NCBI GenBank assembly: GCA_007126465.1
Contig: SLBE01000151.1
Span: 1-20,058, forward strand
Source of the DNA: Syntrophomonadaceae bacterium
Lineage (GTDB): Bacteria > Bacillota > Dethiobacteria > DTU022
Direction of reading: 5' to 3'
DNA length: 20,058 bases
The notes beneath the pieces were generated by a model. It saw only the letters and a program-made list of their open reading frames with translations, did not search any database and was not told the origin of the DNA. This document shows positions 13,726 to 20,058 of the stretch, piece after piece; position 1 is the stretch's first letter, and each line of letters starts with the position of its first letter. Both the position numbers and the translations under genes were made by a program.

Positions 13726-16133
13726 CTGCGCAATACAGCGCCAATCTGATGAAGGGCATCCTGCACCCTGGAAAGAGCCTCATTTACCTCTTCATCGGTC
13801 AACGTTCCTTCATCACGGCGGAAAGTGAGGGAATATGCGAGGCTGCGTTTACCCTCAGGAATCTGTTTGCCTTCGTAAAGATCAAACAATGTCACATCTC
13901 TGACTAGATCTCCTCCCGCTTCCCGGATAGTATCCTCAAGCTGCTTTGCAGAAATGTCTTTTGATACTACCAGGGCCAAATCCCTTTTGGCTGCAGGAAA
14001 CCTTGGGATGGCCGTAACCCTGGGGATGAGTTCAGACAGCTCTGCGATCAATTCAAGATCAAGCTCACAAACTGTAACGGACTGGCCAATCTCAAGCTCC
14101 TCAGCAATCTCGGGATGGAGCTGCCCGATACAGCCAAGTTCTCTACCATCAACTTCTAATACTGCACAACGGGTTGGGTGTAAAAATGGTACATCCCTGG
14201 CAACGTAGTCAACCTTATCAATACGGATCCTTGCAAAGAGACTGTCGAGTATTCCTTTAATAGTAAAGAAATCAGTTTCCCTGGATTCTTTGATCCAGTT
14301 GGGCTCAGGTTCAAGACCGGTTACGGCCAGACTGGCCATCTTTCTTTCCCGGGGCAACTCTTTAAGAGGCAGGCTTTTCGGTTCATATACCGAGCCGATT
14401 TCAAAGAGCATCTGGTTCAATTCACGGTGGCTAAGGTTATGTTTCATAACTCTCAACAAACCAGGCAGCAATGTTGTGCGCATTACAGATTGATCATCAG
14501 TAAAAGGATTCTGAACCGGGACAACCTGCCGCCTGCTATCATCATTTGGTATTCTTAGCAGCGCAAGGCTTTCAGGGTTAATAAAAGAATAAGTTATACA
14601 CTCATAATATCCGCCGGCAGTTAAAACAGCTCTTACCAGGTTATGGAGTTTTTCCTCGTCTGACTCCCGGTTCTCATGTAATTTGCCACCGGGCAGGGTA
14701 GTCGGTATTCTATCATACCCATACAGCCTTGCTACTTCTTCTACCAGGTCTTCTTCAATTGATATATCTGCTCGCCTCAGGGGAACTGTTACCTCTACCT
14801 GGCCAGAGTTTTTAACTTTATATTCAAACCCAAGACGGCCCATAATCGCTTCGACTTCTTTTTCCGGTATCGCCAGGCCCAGTATTTTATTAATTCTTTC
14901 CGGACTGATTGTAACTATTTTCGGTTCCAGGTTAAGGTGATTAACATCGATGATCCCTTGCAGAACCCTGCCACCGGCAAAACGTTTGATGAGCAGAGCA
15001 GTCCGTTCCTGGGACCAGATAGCAGCTTCAGGGTTTACACCCTTCTCAAAACGCTGAGAAGCTTCTGATGGCAAGTTGTAACGGCGTGCTGTCCGCCTGA
15101 TATTGGTTGGGTTGAAATTTGCCGCCTCAATTAATACTTGCGTCGTTAGCATAGTTATTTCTGTATCTTCTCCACCCATCACTCCGGCCAAGCCCACAGG
15201 CACTTTCCCATCAACGATAACCAGTGATTCCGGGGTTAATTTCCTCTCAACGCCATCAAGGGTGACCAGGGTTTCATCCTGGCAGGCCCTGCGGACAACA
15301 ATCTTATTGTCCCTGATTAAATTCAGGTCAAAAGCGTGCAGGGGCTGGCCAAACTCCCACATCACATAATTGGTTATATCAACTACATTGTTGATTGGCC
15401 TTATACCTGCTTTGAGCAACCTTAACTGCATCCATAGCGGTGCTTTGCCAATTACAACATCCCTGACGGCCCGGGCTGTATAGCGGGGACACAACTCCTG
15501 GTCTTCGACTATAATACTTATATAATCATTAATATTTTCATCATTTTCTGGAGGTGTCATTTCAGGAAATTTAACACTGTTTCCGGTTATGGCGGAAATT
15601 TCATAGGCAACGCCAATCAGTCCGAGACAATCAGCTCGGTTTGGCGTCAATTCAAGTTCAAGTATGTAATCATCAAAACCAAGCGCTTTTTCTGCCGGAT
15701 CACCAACAACAGCTTCCTGGTCAAGAATTAATATCTCATCTTCCCCATCCAGATCCAATCCTAGCTCCTGGGCAGAGCAAAGCATTCCTGCCGAGGGAAC
15801 ACCACCAATTAATGTTTCCTCGATCAAGCGTCCGCCTGGCAGCTCCGATCCCGGTTTGGCAACTACTACCTTGTCCCCAACCTGCATGTTTTTTGCCCCA
15901 CAAACTATGCTGACAACCCCTTCTCCTGTCTCCGTGTCTACCAGGGTCAGTTTTTTCTTGGATGGATGCGGTTCCATTGCTTTCACCTGGCCGACAACCA
16001 CTCCGGGCAGTTCCGGGCCGAAACGTTCCACGGAACCCACTTCGATACCGGTAAAGTTAAATTTTTCAGCTAATTCACCGGCGCTCATAACGGGATCAAT
16101 ATATTCTGAAAGCCATTCATATGATACGCGCAT
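13722..16133 (-). CDS. pheT: Phenylalanyl-tRNA synthetase beta subunit
   Basis: PheT is the non-catalytic subunit of the (alpha-beta)2 enzyme that charges tRNA-Phe. It binds the tRNA and edits mischarged tyrosine. The 803 residues show the full bacterial layout: an N-terminal domain opening M-R-V-S-Y-E-W-L-S-E-Y, an EMAP-like tRNA-binding OB fold (about 40-150), the B3/B4 editing region (about 210-360), B5 (about 398-470, with S-P-E-R-I-N-K-I-L-G), a class II-like core, and a C-terminal anticodon-binding domain (about 709-802, F-P-A-A-K-R-D-L-A-L-V-V). GGAGGATGATTTATTA leads directly into the ATG, and the same 16 bases precede rplT. It follows pheS by 59 bases and shares its T-box control. 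Confidence 0.97.
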   Translation of the reverse strand: MRVSYEWLSEYIDPVMSAGELAEKFNFTGIEVGSVERFGPELPGVVVGQVKAMEPHPSKKKLTLVDTETGEGVVSIVCGAKNMQVGDKVVVAKPGSELPGGRLIEETLIGGVPSAGMLCSAQELGLDLDGEDEILILDQEAVVGDPAEKALGFDDYILELELTPNRADCLGLIGVAYEISAITGNSVKFPEMTPPENDENINDYISIIVEDQELCPRYTARAVRDVVIGKAPLWMQLRLLKAGIRPINNVVDITNYVMWEFGQPLHAFDLNLIRDNKIVVRRACQDETLVTLDGVERKLTPESLVIVDGKVPVGLAGVMGGEDTEITMLTTQVLIEAANFNPTNIRRTARRYNLPSEASQRFEKGVNPEAAIWSQERTALLIKRFAGGRVLQGIIDVNHLNLEPKIVTISPERINKILGLAIPEKEVEAIMGRLGFEYKVKNSGQVEVTVPLRRADISIEEDLVEEVARLYGYDRIPTTLPGGKLHENRESDEEKLHNLVRAVLTAGGYYECITYSFINPESLALLRIPNDDSRRQVVPVQNPFTDDQSVMRTTLLPGLLRVMKHNLSHRELNQMLFEIGSVYEPKSLPLKELPRERKMASLAVTGLEPEPNWIKESRETDFFTIKGILDSLFARIRIDKVDYVARDVPFLHPTRCAVLEVDGRELGCIGQLHPEIAEELEIGQSVTVCELDLELIAELSELIPRVTAIPRFPAAKRDLALVVSKDISAKQLEDTIREAGGDLVRDVTLFDLYEGKQIPEGKRSLAYSLTFRRDEGTLTDEEVNEALSRVQDALHQIGAVLRS

Positions 16134-16192
16134 TAATAAATCATCCTCCGGTTAAATTGTTTTCAGTATTCGGATTTCAAGATCCTTTTCTA

Positions 16193-17218
16193 CTAGCCAA
16201 ACTGTTTTAGAAAGCGAAGGTCATTAGAGAAAAACAGGCGCAGGTCACCGATCCCGTACTTCAGCATGGCAATTCTCTCCACTCCCATGCCGAAAGCAAA
16301 CCCGGTTACCTCCCGGGGATTATAGCCGGATACTTCAAGCACCCTGGGGTGGACCATACCACAGCCTAATATTTCAAGCCAGCCGGTGTTGCTGCAAACC
16401 CTGCATCCTTCTCCGCTGCACATAATACAGGAAATATCAACTTCAGCGCTCGGCTCCGTAAAAGGAAAGAAGCTCGGACGCAACCGAATCTTCTGGTCCG
16501 GACCGAACATCTCCCTGGCAAACAAGAGCAGGGTGCCTTTTAAGTCGGCAAAAGAAATATTTTCATCCACAGCAAGTCCCTCAACCTGGTGAAACATGGG
16601 CGAATGGGTGGCGTCATCATCCCGCCTGAACACTTTACCCGGAGCAATAATTCGCACAGGTAGCTGCGGAGCCATCTTTTTCATTGTCCTGATCTGGACC
16701 GGAGATGTGTGGGTCCTTAATAAAAACTGCTCTGTTATATAAAAAGAATCCTGCATATCACGGGCAGGGTGCTCCGCAGGTATATTTAAAGCTTCAAAAT
16801 TATAAAAATCACTTTCTATATCCGGGCCGTAGGCAACCTGAAAACCTAAACCGACGAATATTTCCCTGATTTCATTTAAGATCATATTGAGGGGATGAAT
16901 CTGCCCTATCTGCTCTGGTTGGCCGGGGAGAGTAACATCAATCCGCTCTTTTTCCCACTGCCCCTCTTTCTCTGCATCGCGCAATATTTGTTCCCTGAGT
17001 TTAAAAAACTCTTCTAACTCTTCGCGCAGAACATTTGCTTTTTTACCGATTACCGGCCTTTCTTCAGGGTCAACATCGCCAAGGCTGCGCAAAAGCCCGG
17101 TTAGCGCTCCTTTTTTGCCCAGTATTTTTACGCGTATTTCTTTAAGCTCTTCCAGGCTATTTGCAGCTTCAATCTTGTCTTTTGCTGCACTTTCCAGTTC
17201 TTTAAGCTTCTCCAGCAA
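16193..17218 (-). CDS. pheS: Phenylalanyl-tRNA synthetase alpha subunit
   Basis: PheS holds the class II aminoacylation site. The 341 residues start with a coiled-coil arm (about 1-95) that contacts tRNA. Motif 2 is seen as F-R-R-D-D-D-A-T-H-S-P-M-F-H-Q-V-E-G (197-214) and motif 3 as G-F-A-F-G-M-G-V-E-R-I-A-M-L (306-319). A cysteine cluster (264, 267, 272, 275) lies in I-M-C-S-G-E-G-C-R-V-C and may bind zinc. I chose the TTG at 17218-17216, with GGAGGTG six bases upstream. The frame extends upstream to 17287, but that part runs through the T-box antiterminator and terminator and cannot be coding. The gene is controlled by the Phe T-box immediately upstream. Confidence 0.96.
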   Translation of the reverse strand: MLEKLKELESAAKDKIEAANSLEELKEIRVKILGKKGALTGLLRSLGDVDPEERPVIGKKANVLREELEEFFKLREQILRDAEKEGQWEKERIDVTLPGQPEQIGQIHPLNMILNEIREIFVGLGFQVAYGPDIESDFYNFEALNIPAEHPARDMQDSFYITEQFLLRTHTSPVQIRTMKKMAPQLPVRIIAPGKVFRRDDDATHSPMFHQVEGLAVDENISFADLKGTLLLFAREMFGPDQKIRLRPSFFPFTEPSAEVDISCIMCSGEGCRVCSNTGWLEILGCGMVHPRVLEVSGYNPREVTGFAFGMGVERIAMLKYGIGDLRLFFSNDLRFLKQFG

Positions 17219-17237
17219 TAAAAACACCTCCGAAAAT

Positions 17238-17261
17238 AAAAAAATCCCTTTTCTAAAGGGA
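17238..17261 (-). terminator. T-box leader terminator before pheS
   Basis: On the minus strand TCCCTTT (17261-17255) and AAAGGGA (17251-17245) form a 7-bp stem with a 3-base loop, followed by seven T residues (17244-17238). It lies 20 bases before the pheS start and is the expression platform of the T-box. Confidence 0.9.
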
Positions 17262-17482
17262 CGAAAGATTAACTTCCGCGGTACCACCCGACTTAGTCAC
17301 CGGTGACTCACTCTAAATCGATAACGGCGATAACCGTCTCCAGCCTACCGGACCATAACAGTTTGGCCTTTCAGTGGGAAGCTCCGGAGTGAACTTCAGC
17401 CTGATGCGCGGGTCGGCTTTCAGTCTAGGCCAAACCTCCCTGGACAGCACGTTAGCAGGCTTACTTTTCTCCTTCACAGCAA
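17238..17482 (-). promoter_or_regulatory. T-box riboswitch (phenylalanine, UUC specifier) for pheS-pheT
   Basis: The minus strand contains GGGTGGTACCGCGG (17289-17276), the T-box element that pairs with the uncharged tRNA acceptor end. Stem I is visible: GGAG/CTCC at the base, AAAAGTAA opposite TGAAGTTCA as the specifier loop, then GCCTG/CAGGC above. The specifier codon is TTC (Phe) at 17393-17391, followed by the expected A. Stem III-type hairpins (ACGG/CCGT, and AGTCACC/GGTGACT) lie before the T-box. A terminator at 17238-17261 ends the leader. Low charged tRNA-Phe should favour the antiterminator and raise pheS-pheT expression. Confidence 0.95.
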
Positions 17483-17505
17483 TTACCTATAAAAAGATAT
17501 ATTGC

Positions 17506-17534
17506 ATTATAGCACCTGCAGGGCTATGTTTCAA
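17506..17534 (-). promoter_or_regulatory. Promoter of the pheS-pheT T-box transcript
   Basis: TTGAAA (17534-17529), a 17-base spacer and TATAAT (17511-17506) on the minus strand give a strong sigma-A promoter. The TGA inside the -35 is the stop codon of the upstream methylase gene. Transcription should start near 17499, about 20 bases before Stem I of the T-box. Confidence 0.85.
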
Positions 17535-18337
17535 GGCATCTTTCTTGAGCGGCGAGTTATTTCATAAGTTATAACAGCTGCTGCAGTTGCCGCGTTAAGC
17601 GATTCAACAGGCTCCTCAAGGGGTATCGCAACTTTTAGATCTGCCAGGTCAAGTAGTTCTTCTGATATTCCTCCGGCTTCGTTGCCAATTATGATCGCAG
17701 TTTTAGCACCATAATCAGCATGCCAAAAATTCTGTCCGTTTTTTGAAGCAGCAACAATTTTAATTCCTTCCAGTTTCAATTCTTTTAGCTTCATTGCAGG
17801 CGCGTCAAGCAGTATAACCGGCATATGAAAAATCAAACCTGCAGTTGAACGCATTACCTTGGGGCTGTAAGGATCTACACTGCCACGGGTGTAATAAATC
17901 ATATCAACTCCAGCCGCAGCAGCAGTTCGAATTATCGTCCCCATGTTACCCGGATCCTGTAAGCGATCAAGAACCATAACCAGTTTAGGTTCAGCAAATT
18001 GCTTAATTAGAACTTCTCCAGCGTTGAAAGGTATAATAGCTGCTATCTCACGGGGATTATCAGTTTCTGAGATCTCATTAAATAACTCGTCTGCCAGGAC
18101 TATTTTCCCTGTAGCAGTCGAAAGCCGATCGACCAACAGCTTTCCCCCTCTGTCATAATAATTTTTAGTATAAAAAACCACTTCGGGGGTTAAACCGGCA
18201 TTAAGCGCCCCCTCAATTAAGTTAGGACCTTCGAGGGCAATTTTACCGAGCTTTTTCCTCTGCCTGTTGCCGGTTAATAGTTTTTTATATTCCTTTATAA
18301 GCGCATTCTGCGCGCTTTGAATATATTGCTCTGCCAA
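17531..18337 (-). CDS. TrmH/SpoU family RNA 2'-O-methyltransferase
   Basis: This 268-residue S-adenosylmethionine-dependent RNA ribose methylase has the SPOUT trefoil-knot motifs in order: motif 1 L-Q-D-P-G-N-M-G-T-I-I-R-T-A (126-139), motif 2 I-I-G-N-E-A-G-G (216-223), and motif 3 I-P-L-E-E-P-V-E-S-L-N-A-A-T-A (238-252). An N-terminal substrate-binding domain (about 20-105, K-I-A-L-E-G-P-N-L-I-E-G-A-L) precedes them. The position between rplT and pheS matches Bacillus YsgA, so an rRNA target is likely but not shown. I chose the TTG at 18337-18335 because GGAGAA lies upstream at a good distance. The TTG at 18352 has no ribosome binding site. Its stop codon overlaps the T-box promoter. Confidence 0.9.
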   Translation of the reverse strand: MAEQYIQSAQNALIKEYKKLLTGNRQRKKLGKIALEGPNLIEGALNAGLTPEVVFYTKNYYDRGGKLLVDRLSTATGKIVLADELFNEISETDNPREIAAIIPFNAGEVLIKQFAEPKLVMVLDRLQDPGNMGTIIRTAAAAGVDMIYYTRGSVDPYSPKVMRSTAGLIFHMPVILLDAPAMKLKELKLEGIKIVAASKNGQNFWHADYGAKTAIIIGNEAGGISEELLDLADLKVAIPLEEPVESLNAATAAAVITYEITRRSRKMP

Positions 18338-18399
18338 TAGATTCTTCTCCAATTTATTATTAGGTCTTGCTTACCCGGTTTAATCCAAAGGTAAGTTAT

Positions 18400-18465
18400 A
18401 AAAAAGACGGGGTTGTTTGCCACATTTTCAACGTAATAGTTGAAGTGCAAGCTAATAACTCCGTC
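18400..18465 (-). terminator. Terminator of the infC-rpmI-rplT operon
   Basis: On the minus strand GACGGAGTT (18465-18457) pairs with AACCCCGTC (18414-18406) with one mismatch, followed by six T residues. The long loop holds its own hairpin, TTCAAC/GTTGAA (18444-18439 with 18432-18427). It lies 24 bases after rplT. I saw no clear promoter for the downstream methylase gene, so some read-through is likely. Confidence 0.75.
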
Positions 18466-18488
18466 CTTGCGTTCCCAAATTTTTTCTA

Positions 18489-18842
18489 CTATGCGTTTTC
18501 CCTGGCTACTTCAACCAGTTCGGAGAATGCAGCTTTATCATTAACAGCCAAATCGGCTAAAACCTTACGGTTAATCTGAACATCGGCCTTTTTCAAGCCA
18601 TTGATAAAGCGGCTGTATGACATTCCGTCAGCTCTTGCTGCTGCGTTGATCCGCGCGATCCAGAGTTTGCGGAAATCTCTTTTCCGCTGCTTGCGATCAC
18701 GGTAAGCATACTGCATTGATCTCATAACCTGCTGGTTAGCCATTTTAAAGAGCTTGCTTTTTGCTCCGTAATAGCCTTTCGCAAGTTTTAATATTTTTTT
18801 ACGCCTTTTGCGGGCGACAGTACCTCTCTTGGTGCGAGGCAT
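18489..18842 (-). CDS. rplT: 50S ribosomal protein L20
   Basis: L20 is an early-binding assembly protein of the large subunit. The 117 residues begin M-P-R-T-K-R-G-T-V-A-R-K-R-R-K-K-I-L and contain G-Y-Y-G-A-K-S and L-W-I-A-R-I-N-A-A-A-R, all typical of the family. The very basic N-terminal arm enters the ribosome core. AGGAGG precedes the ATG. It is the last gene of infC-rpmI-rplT. In both E. coli and Bacillus L20 represses its own operon by binding leader RNA, so it is the probable ligand of the leader before infC. Confidence 0.98.
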   Translation of the reverse strand: MPRTKRGTVARKRRKKILKLAKGYYGAKSKLFKMANQQVMRSMQYAYRDRKQRKRDFRKLWIARINAAARADGMSYSRFINGLKKADVQINRKVLADLAVNDKAAFSELVEVARENA

Positions 18843-18878
18843 AATAAATCATCCTCCTAGTATCCAGTCATAATATAA

Positions 18879-19070
18879 TTACTGTATTTGCATTTTGACC
18901 CTTTTTACATCGGCAGGCTTTACCGTTGTTGATTTACGCAGCCTTCTTTTTCGGCTTGAACTCTTTTTGCCGGTAAGGTGGCTGGCAAAAGCACGGTAAC
19001 GGGTTATTTTCCCGGTGCCGGTCTTTTTAAACCGCTTTGCGGCGCCGCGGTGTGTCTTCATTTTAGGCAT
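18879..19070 (-). CDS. rpmI: 50S ribosomal protein L35
   Basis: The 63 residues begin M-P-K-M-K-T-H-R-G-A-A-K-R-F-K-K-T-G-T-G-K and contain H-L-T-G-K-K-S-S-S-R-K-R-R-L-R. This is the standard L35 sequence and length. L35 is a small, very basic protein buried in the large ribosomal subunit. The ribosome binding site GAGGAAGG lies between the infC stop and the ATG (18 bases apart). The gene is co-transcribed with infC and rplT, and is probably translationally linked to infC because its site starts right after the infC stop codon. Confidence 0.98.
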   Translation of the reverse strand: MPKMKTHRGAAKRFKKTGTGKITRYRAFASHLTGKKSSSRKRRLRKSTTVKPADVKRVKMQIQ

Positions 19071-19088
19071 TGCTAAAACAACCTTCCT

Positions 19089-19601
19089 CTACTGTGATTT
19101 AGGTGCTAAAATCATGATCATGTTGCGTCCTTCCTGCTTGGCAGGCTTTTCGATAACGCTATAATCAGCTAGATCTTCAGCCAATTGCTTACATAAACCC
19201 TGGGCGATTTCGGGGTGGGTTATTTCTCTTCCCCTGAACATTACTGTTACTTTAACCTTATCCCCGTTTTCCAGGAATTTTCGACTTCTTTTTGCCTTAA
19301 CATCGAAGTCGTGCTGATCAATGTTCGGCCTAAGCTTGACTTCTTTAACATTTGTTACCTTTTGCCTCTTGCGTGCTTCCCGGTCCCGCTTACTCTGTTC
19401 ATATTTATGTTTACCATAATCCATCAAGCGGCATACCGGTGGCTTTGCACCGGGAGCAACATTTACCAGGTCCAGCTTTTTCTCCTGGGCAAGGTTTAAA
19501 GCTTCATCCGTTTTCATAACACCCAGCTGAGTGCCATCGGCATCAACTACCAGAACTTCCCTGGCTTTAATTTGTTCATTCACGAACAAATTTTTACTAA
19601 T
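19089..19601 (-). CDS. infC: Translation initiation factor IF-3, with ATT start codon
   Basis: IF-3 binds the 30S subunit, keeps it apart from 50S and rejects wrong start codons. The protein shows V-N-E-Q-I-K-A-R-E-V near the N-terminus, P-P-V-C-R-L-M-D-Y-G-K-H-K-Y-E-Q at the end of the N-domain, and the C-domain stretch R-P-N-I-D-Q-H-D-F-D-V-K. I place the start at ATT (19601-19599): AGGAGGT lies 8 bases upstream, and the codons I-S-K-N-L-F-V-N-E-Q match the usual IF-3 N-terminus. This gives 170 residues. The next possible start, TTG at 19589, is about 20 bases from the ribosome binding site. A rare ATT start is known for infC in other bacteria and lets IF-3 limit its own synthesis. Confidence 0.95.
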   Translation of the reverse strand: MSKNLFVNEQIKAREVLVVDADGTQLGVMKTDEALNLAQEKKLDLVNVAPGAKPPVCRLMDYGKHKYEQSKRDREARKRQKVTNVKEVKLRPNIDQHDFDVKAKRSRKFLENGDKVKVTVMFRGREITHPEIAQGLCKQLAEDLADYSVIEKPAKQEGRNMIMILAPKSQ

Positions 19602-19629
19602 CGTAGTTCACCTCCTGAAATTACTCCTT

Positions 19630-19764
19630 TTAAATATATTAAAGAGCAGACGGATCCCACCTGCTCTTAATATCCTTAACATACTTATGGATAACCCTGT
19701 TAGCTCTCATGAAAGGCTTCAGGGTGAGAAGCGGTGGCTTCTGCTTTAAAAACCGTATTTTACA
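19630..19764 (-). promoter_or_regulatory. Structured infC leader, probably an L20 autoregulatory leader
   Basis: The transcript from the promoter at 19771-19799 has a leader of about 160 bases before infC. It contains ACCCTG pairing with CAGGGT (about 20 bases apart, in 19694-19725), then the terminator-like hairpin AAGAGCAG/CTGCTCTT (19668-19661 with 19649-19642), followed by an interrupted T-rich stretch. Firmicutes carry the L20 leader family at this position, which attenuates the operon when L20 is in excess. Family membership is inferred from position and architecture. Confidence 0.65.
19642..19668 (-). terminator. Attenuator hairpin in the infC leader
   Basis: A perfect 8-bp stem (AAGAGCAG with CTGCTCTT) and an 11-base loop are followed on the minus strand by TTAATATATTT. 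It lies about 40 bases before the infC ATT. The T-run is interrupted, so it suits regulated rather than complete termination. Confidence 0.6.
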
Positions 19765-19770
19765 GTTGTA

Positions 19771-19799
19771 ACTATATCAGAATATTGCAGCCGGGTCAA
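19771..19799 (-). promoter_or_regulatory. Promoter of infC-rpmI-rplT
   Basis: TTGACC (19799-19794), a 17-base spacer and TATAGT (19776-19771) on the minus strand match the consensus at ten of twelve positions. The TGA in the -35 is the thrS stop codon. Transcription should start near 19764. Confidence 0.85.
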
Positions 19800-20058
19800 A
19801 TAATTTTTTCCCTTATTTCCGTTCTGATCCTTTGGATAAGGTTCTCCAGTTCGTCGACACCGAGATCACCTTCGCCCCGATGGCGCACTGCTACCTGGCC
19901 GCTTTCAACCTCTTTGTCGCCGACAATCAGCATGTACGGGATTTTCTTTAACTGGGCTTCCCTGATTTTATAACCAACCTTTTCATTTCTTCGGTCAATG
20001 GTAACCCTGAGCCCTTCATCGTTTAAACGCGCAAATATCTGTCCGGCGTAGTCATGAC
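19796..20058 (-). CDS. thrS: Threonyl-tRNA synthetase, C-terminal fragment (cut by window edge)
   Basis: The last 86 codons are present and run off the right edge. They read as the C-terminal half of the class II anticodon-binding domain: V-T-I-D-R-R-N-E-K-V-G-Y-K-I-R-E-A-Q, K-I-P-Y-M-L-I-V-G-D-K-E-V and V-A-V-R-H-R-G-E-G-D-L-G. The latter two are very close to the conserved end of bacterial ThrRS. ThrRS charges tRNA-Thr in the cytosol. The gene lies immediately upstream of infC, as in many Firmicutes, E. coli and other bacteria. The catalytic and editing domains, and any upstream Thr T-box, are outside the window. The TGA stop codon forms part of the -35 of the infC promoter. Confidence 0.93.
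   Translation of the reverse strand, partial: HDYAGQIFARLNDEGLRVTIDRRNEKVGYKIREAQLKKIPYMLIVGDKEVESGQVAVRHRGEGDLGVDELENLIQRIRTEIREKII

Noticed and set aside
17219..17287. Upstream extension of the pheS reading frame (23 residues)
   Set aside because: It runs through the T-box antiterminator and terminator; a good ribosome binding site and normal length support the TTG at 17218.
18353..18399. Separate promoter for the TrmH-family methylase gene
   Set aside because: TTGGAT and TAATAA are present but about 20 bases apart; not convincing.
1..20058. CRISPR arrays, insertion sequences, phage or toxin-antitoxin genes
   Set aside because: I saw no regularly spaced repeats, transposase or integrase motifs, or small toxin-antitoxin gene pairs; the genes are nearly all ordinary core functions.

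Overview
The window looks like a core chromosomal segment of a Gram-positive, low-to-mid GC Clostridia-type bacterium. I judge this from gene order (thrS / infC-rpmI-rplT / TrmH-family methylase / pheS-pheT / zapA / cvpA / mutS2, and yceD-rpmF-plsX-fabH-fabD), the Phe T-box leader, MutS2, AGGAGG-type ribosome binding sites, and frequent TTG/GTG starts. I see no phage, insertion sequence, CRISPR array, tRNA or rRNA gene, and no obvious horizontally acquired island.

Left part (1-5668), all minus strand. A lipid/ribosome operon starts at a consensus promoter near 2981-3009 and runs leftward: yceD, rpmF, plsX, fabH, then the first 11 codons of fabD at the window edge. Upstream of it lie a small membrane-anchored NusG domain II protein and a 725-residue ADP-forming acyl-CoA synthetase with fused alpha and beta parts.

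Middle (5838-9411), plus strand. A CheC-like phosphatase is followed by a class A penicillin-binding protein with C-terminal fibronectin-like and PASTA domains. The 169 bases between the synthetase and cheC (5669-5837) are a divergent, AT-rich spacer. I see no convincing promoter there beyond the two ribosome binding sites.

Right part (9426-20058), all minus strand, read from right to left. The end of thrS is followed by a promoter and a structured leader of about 160 nt, then infC (with an ATT start), rpmI and rplT, and a terminator. Next comes a TrmH/SpoU-family RNA methylase whose stop codon overlaps the -35 of the next promoter. That promoter drives a phenylalanine T-box riboswitch and pheS-pheT. 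After these come zapA, cvpA, a 3-methyladenine DNA glycosylase, mutS2 and a small unrecognised ORF that converges on the PBP gene with only 14 bp between stop codons.

The genes serve translation and its quality control, fatty acid and phospholipid initiation, cell division and wall synthesis, and DNA repair. I did not find a new multi-gene system. The points most worth a second look are regulatory: the infC ATT start, a perfect inverted repeat over the -35 of the fatty-acid operon promoter, a 9-bp complementarity inside the T-box leader, competing hairpins between pheT and zapA, two promoters whose -35 contains the preceding gene's stop codon, and a high share of TTG starts.
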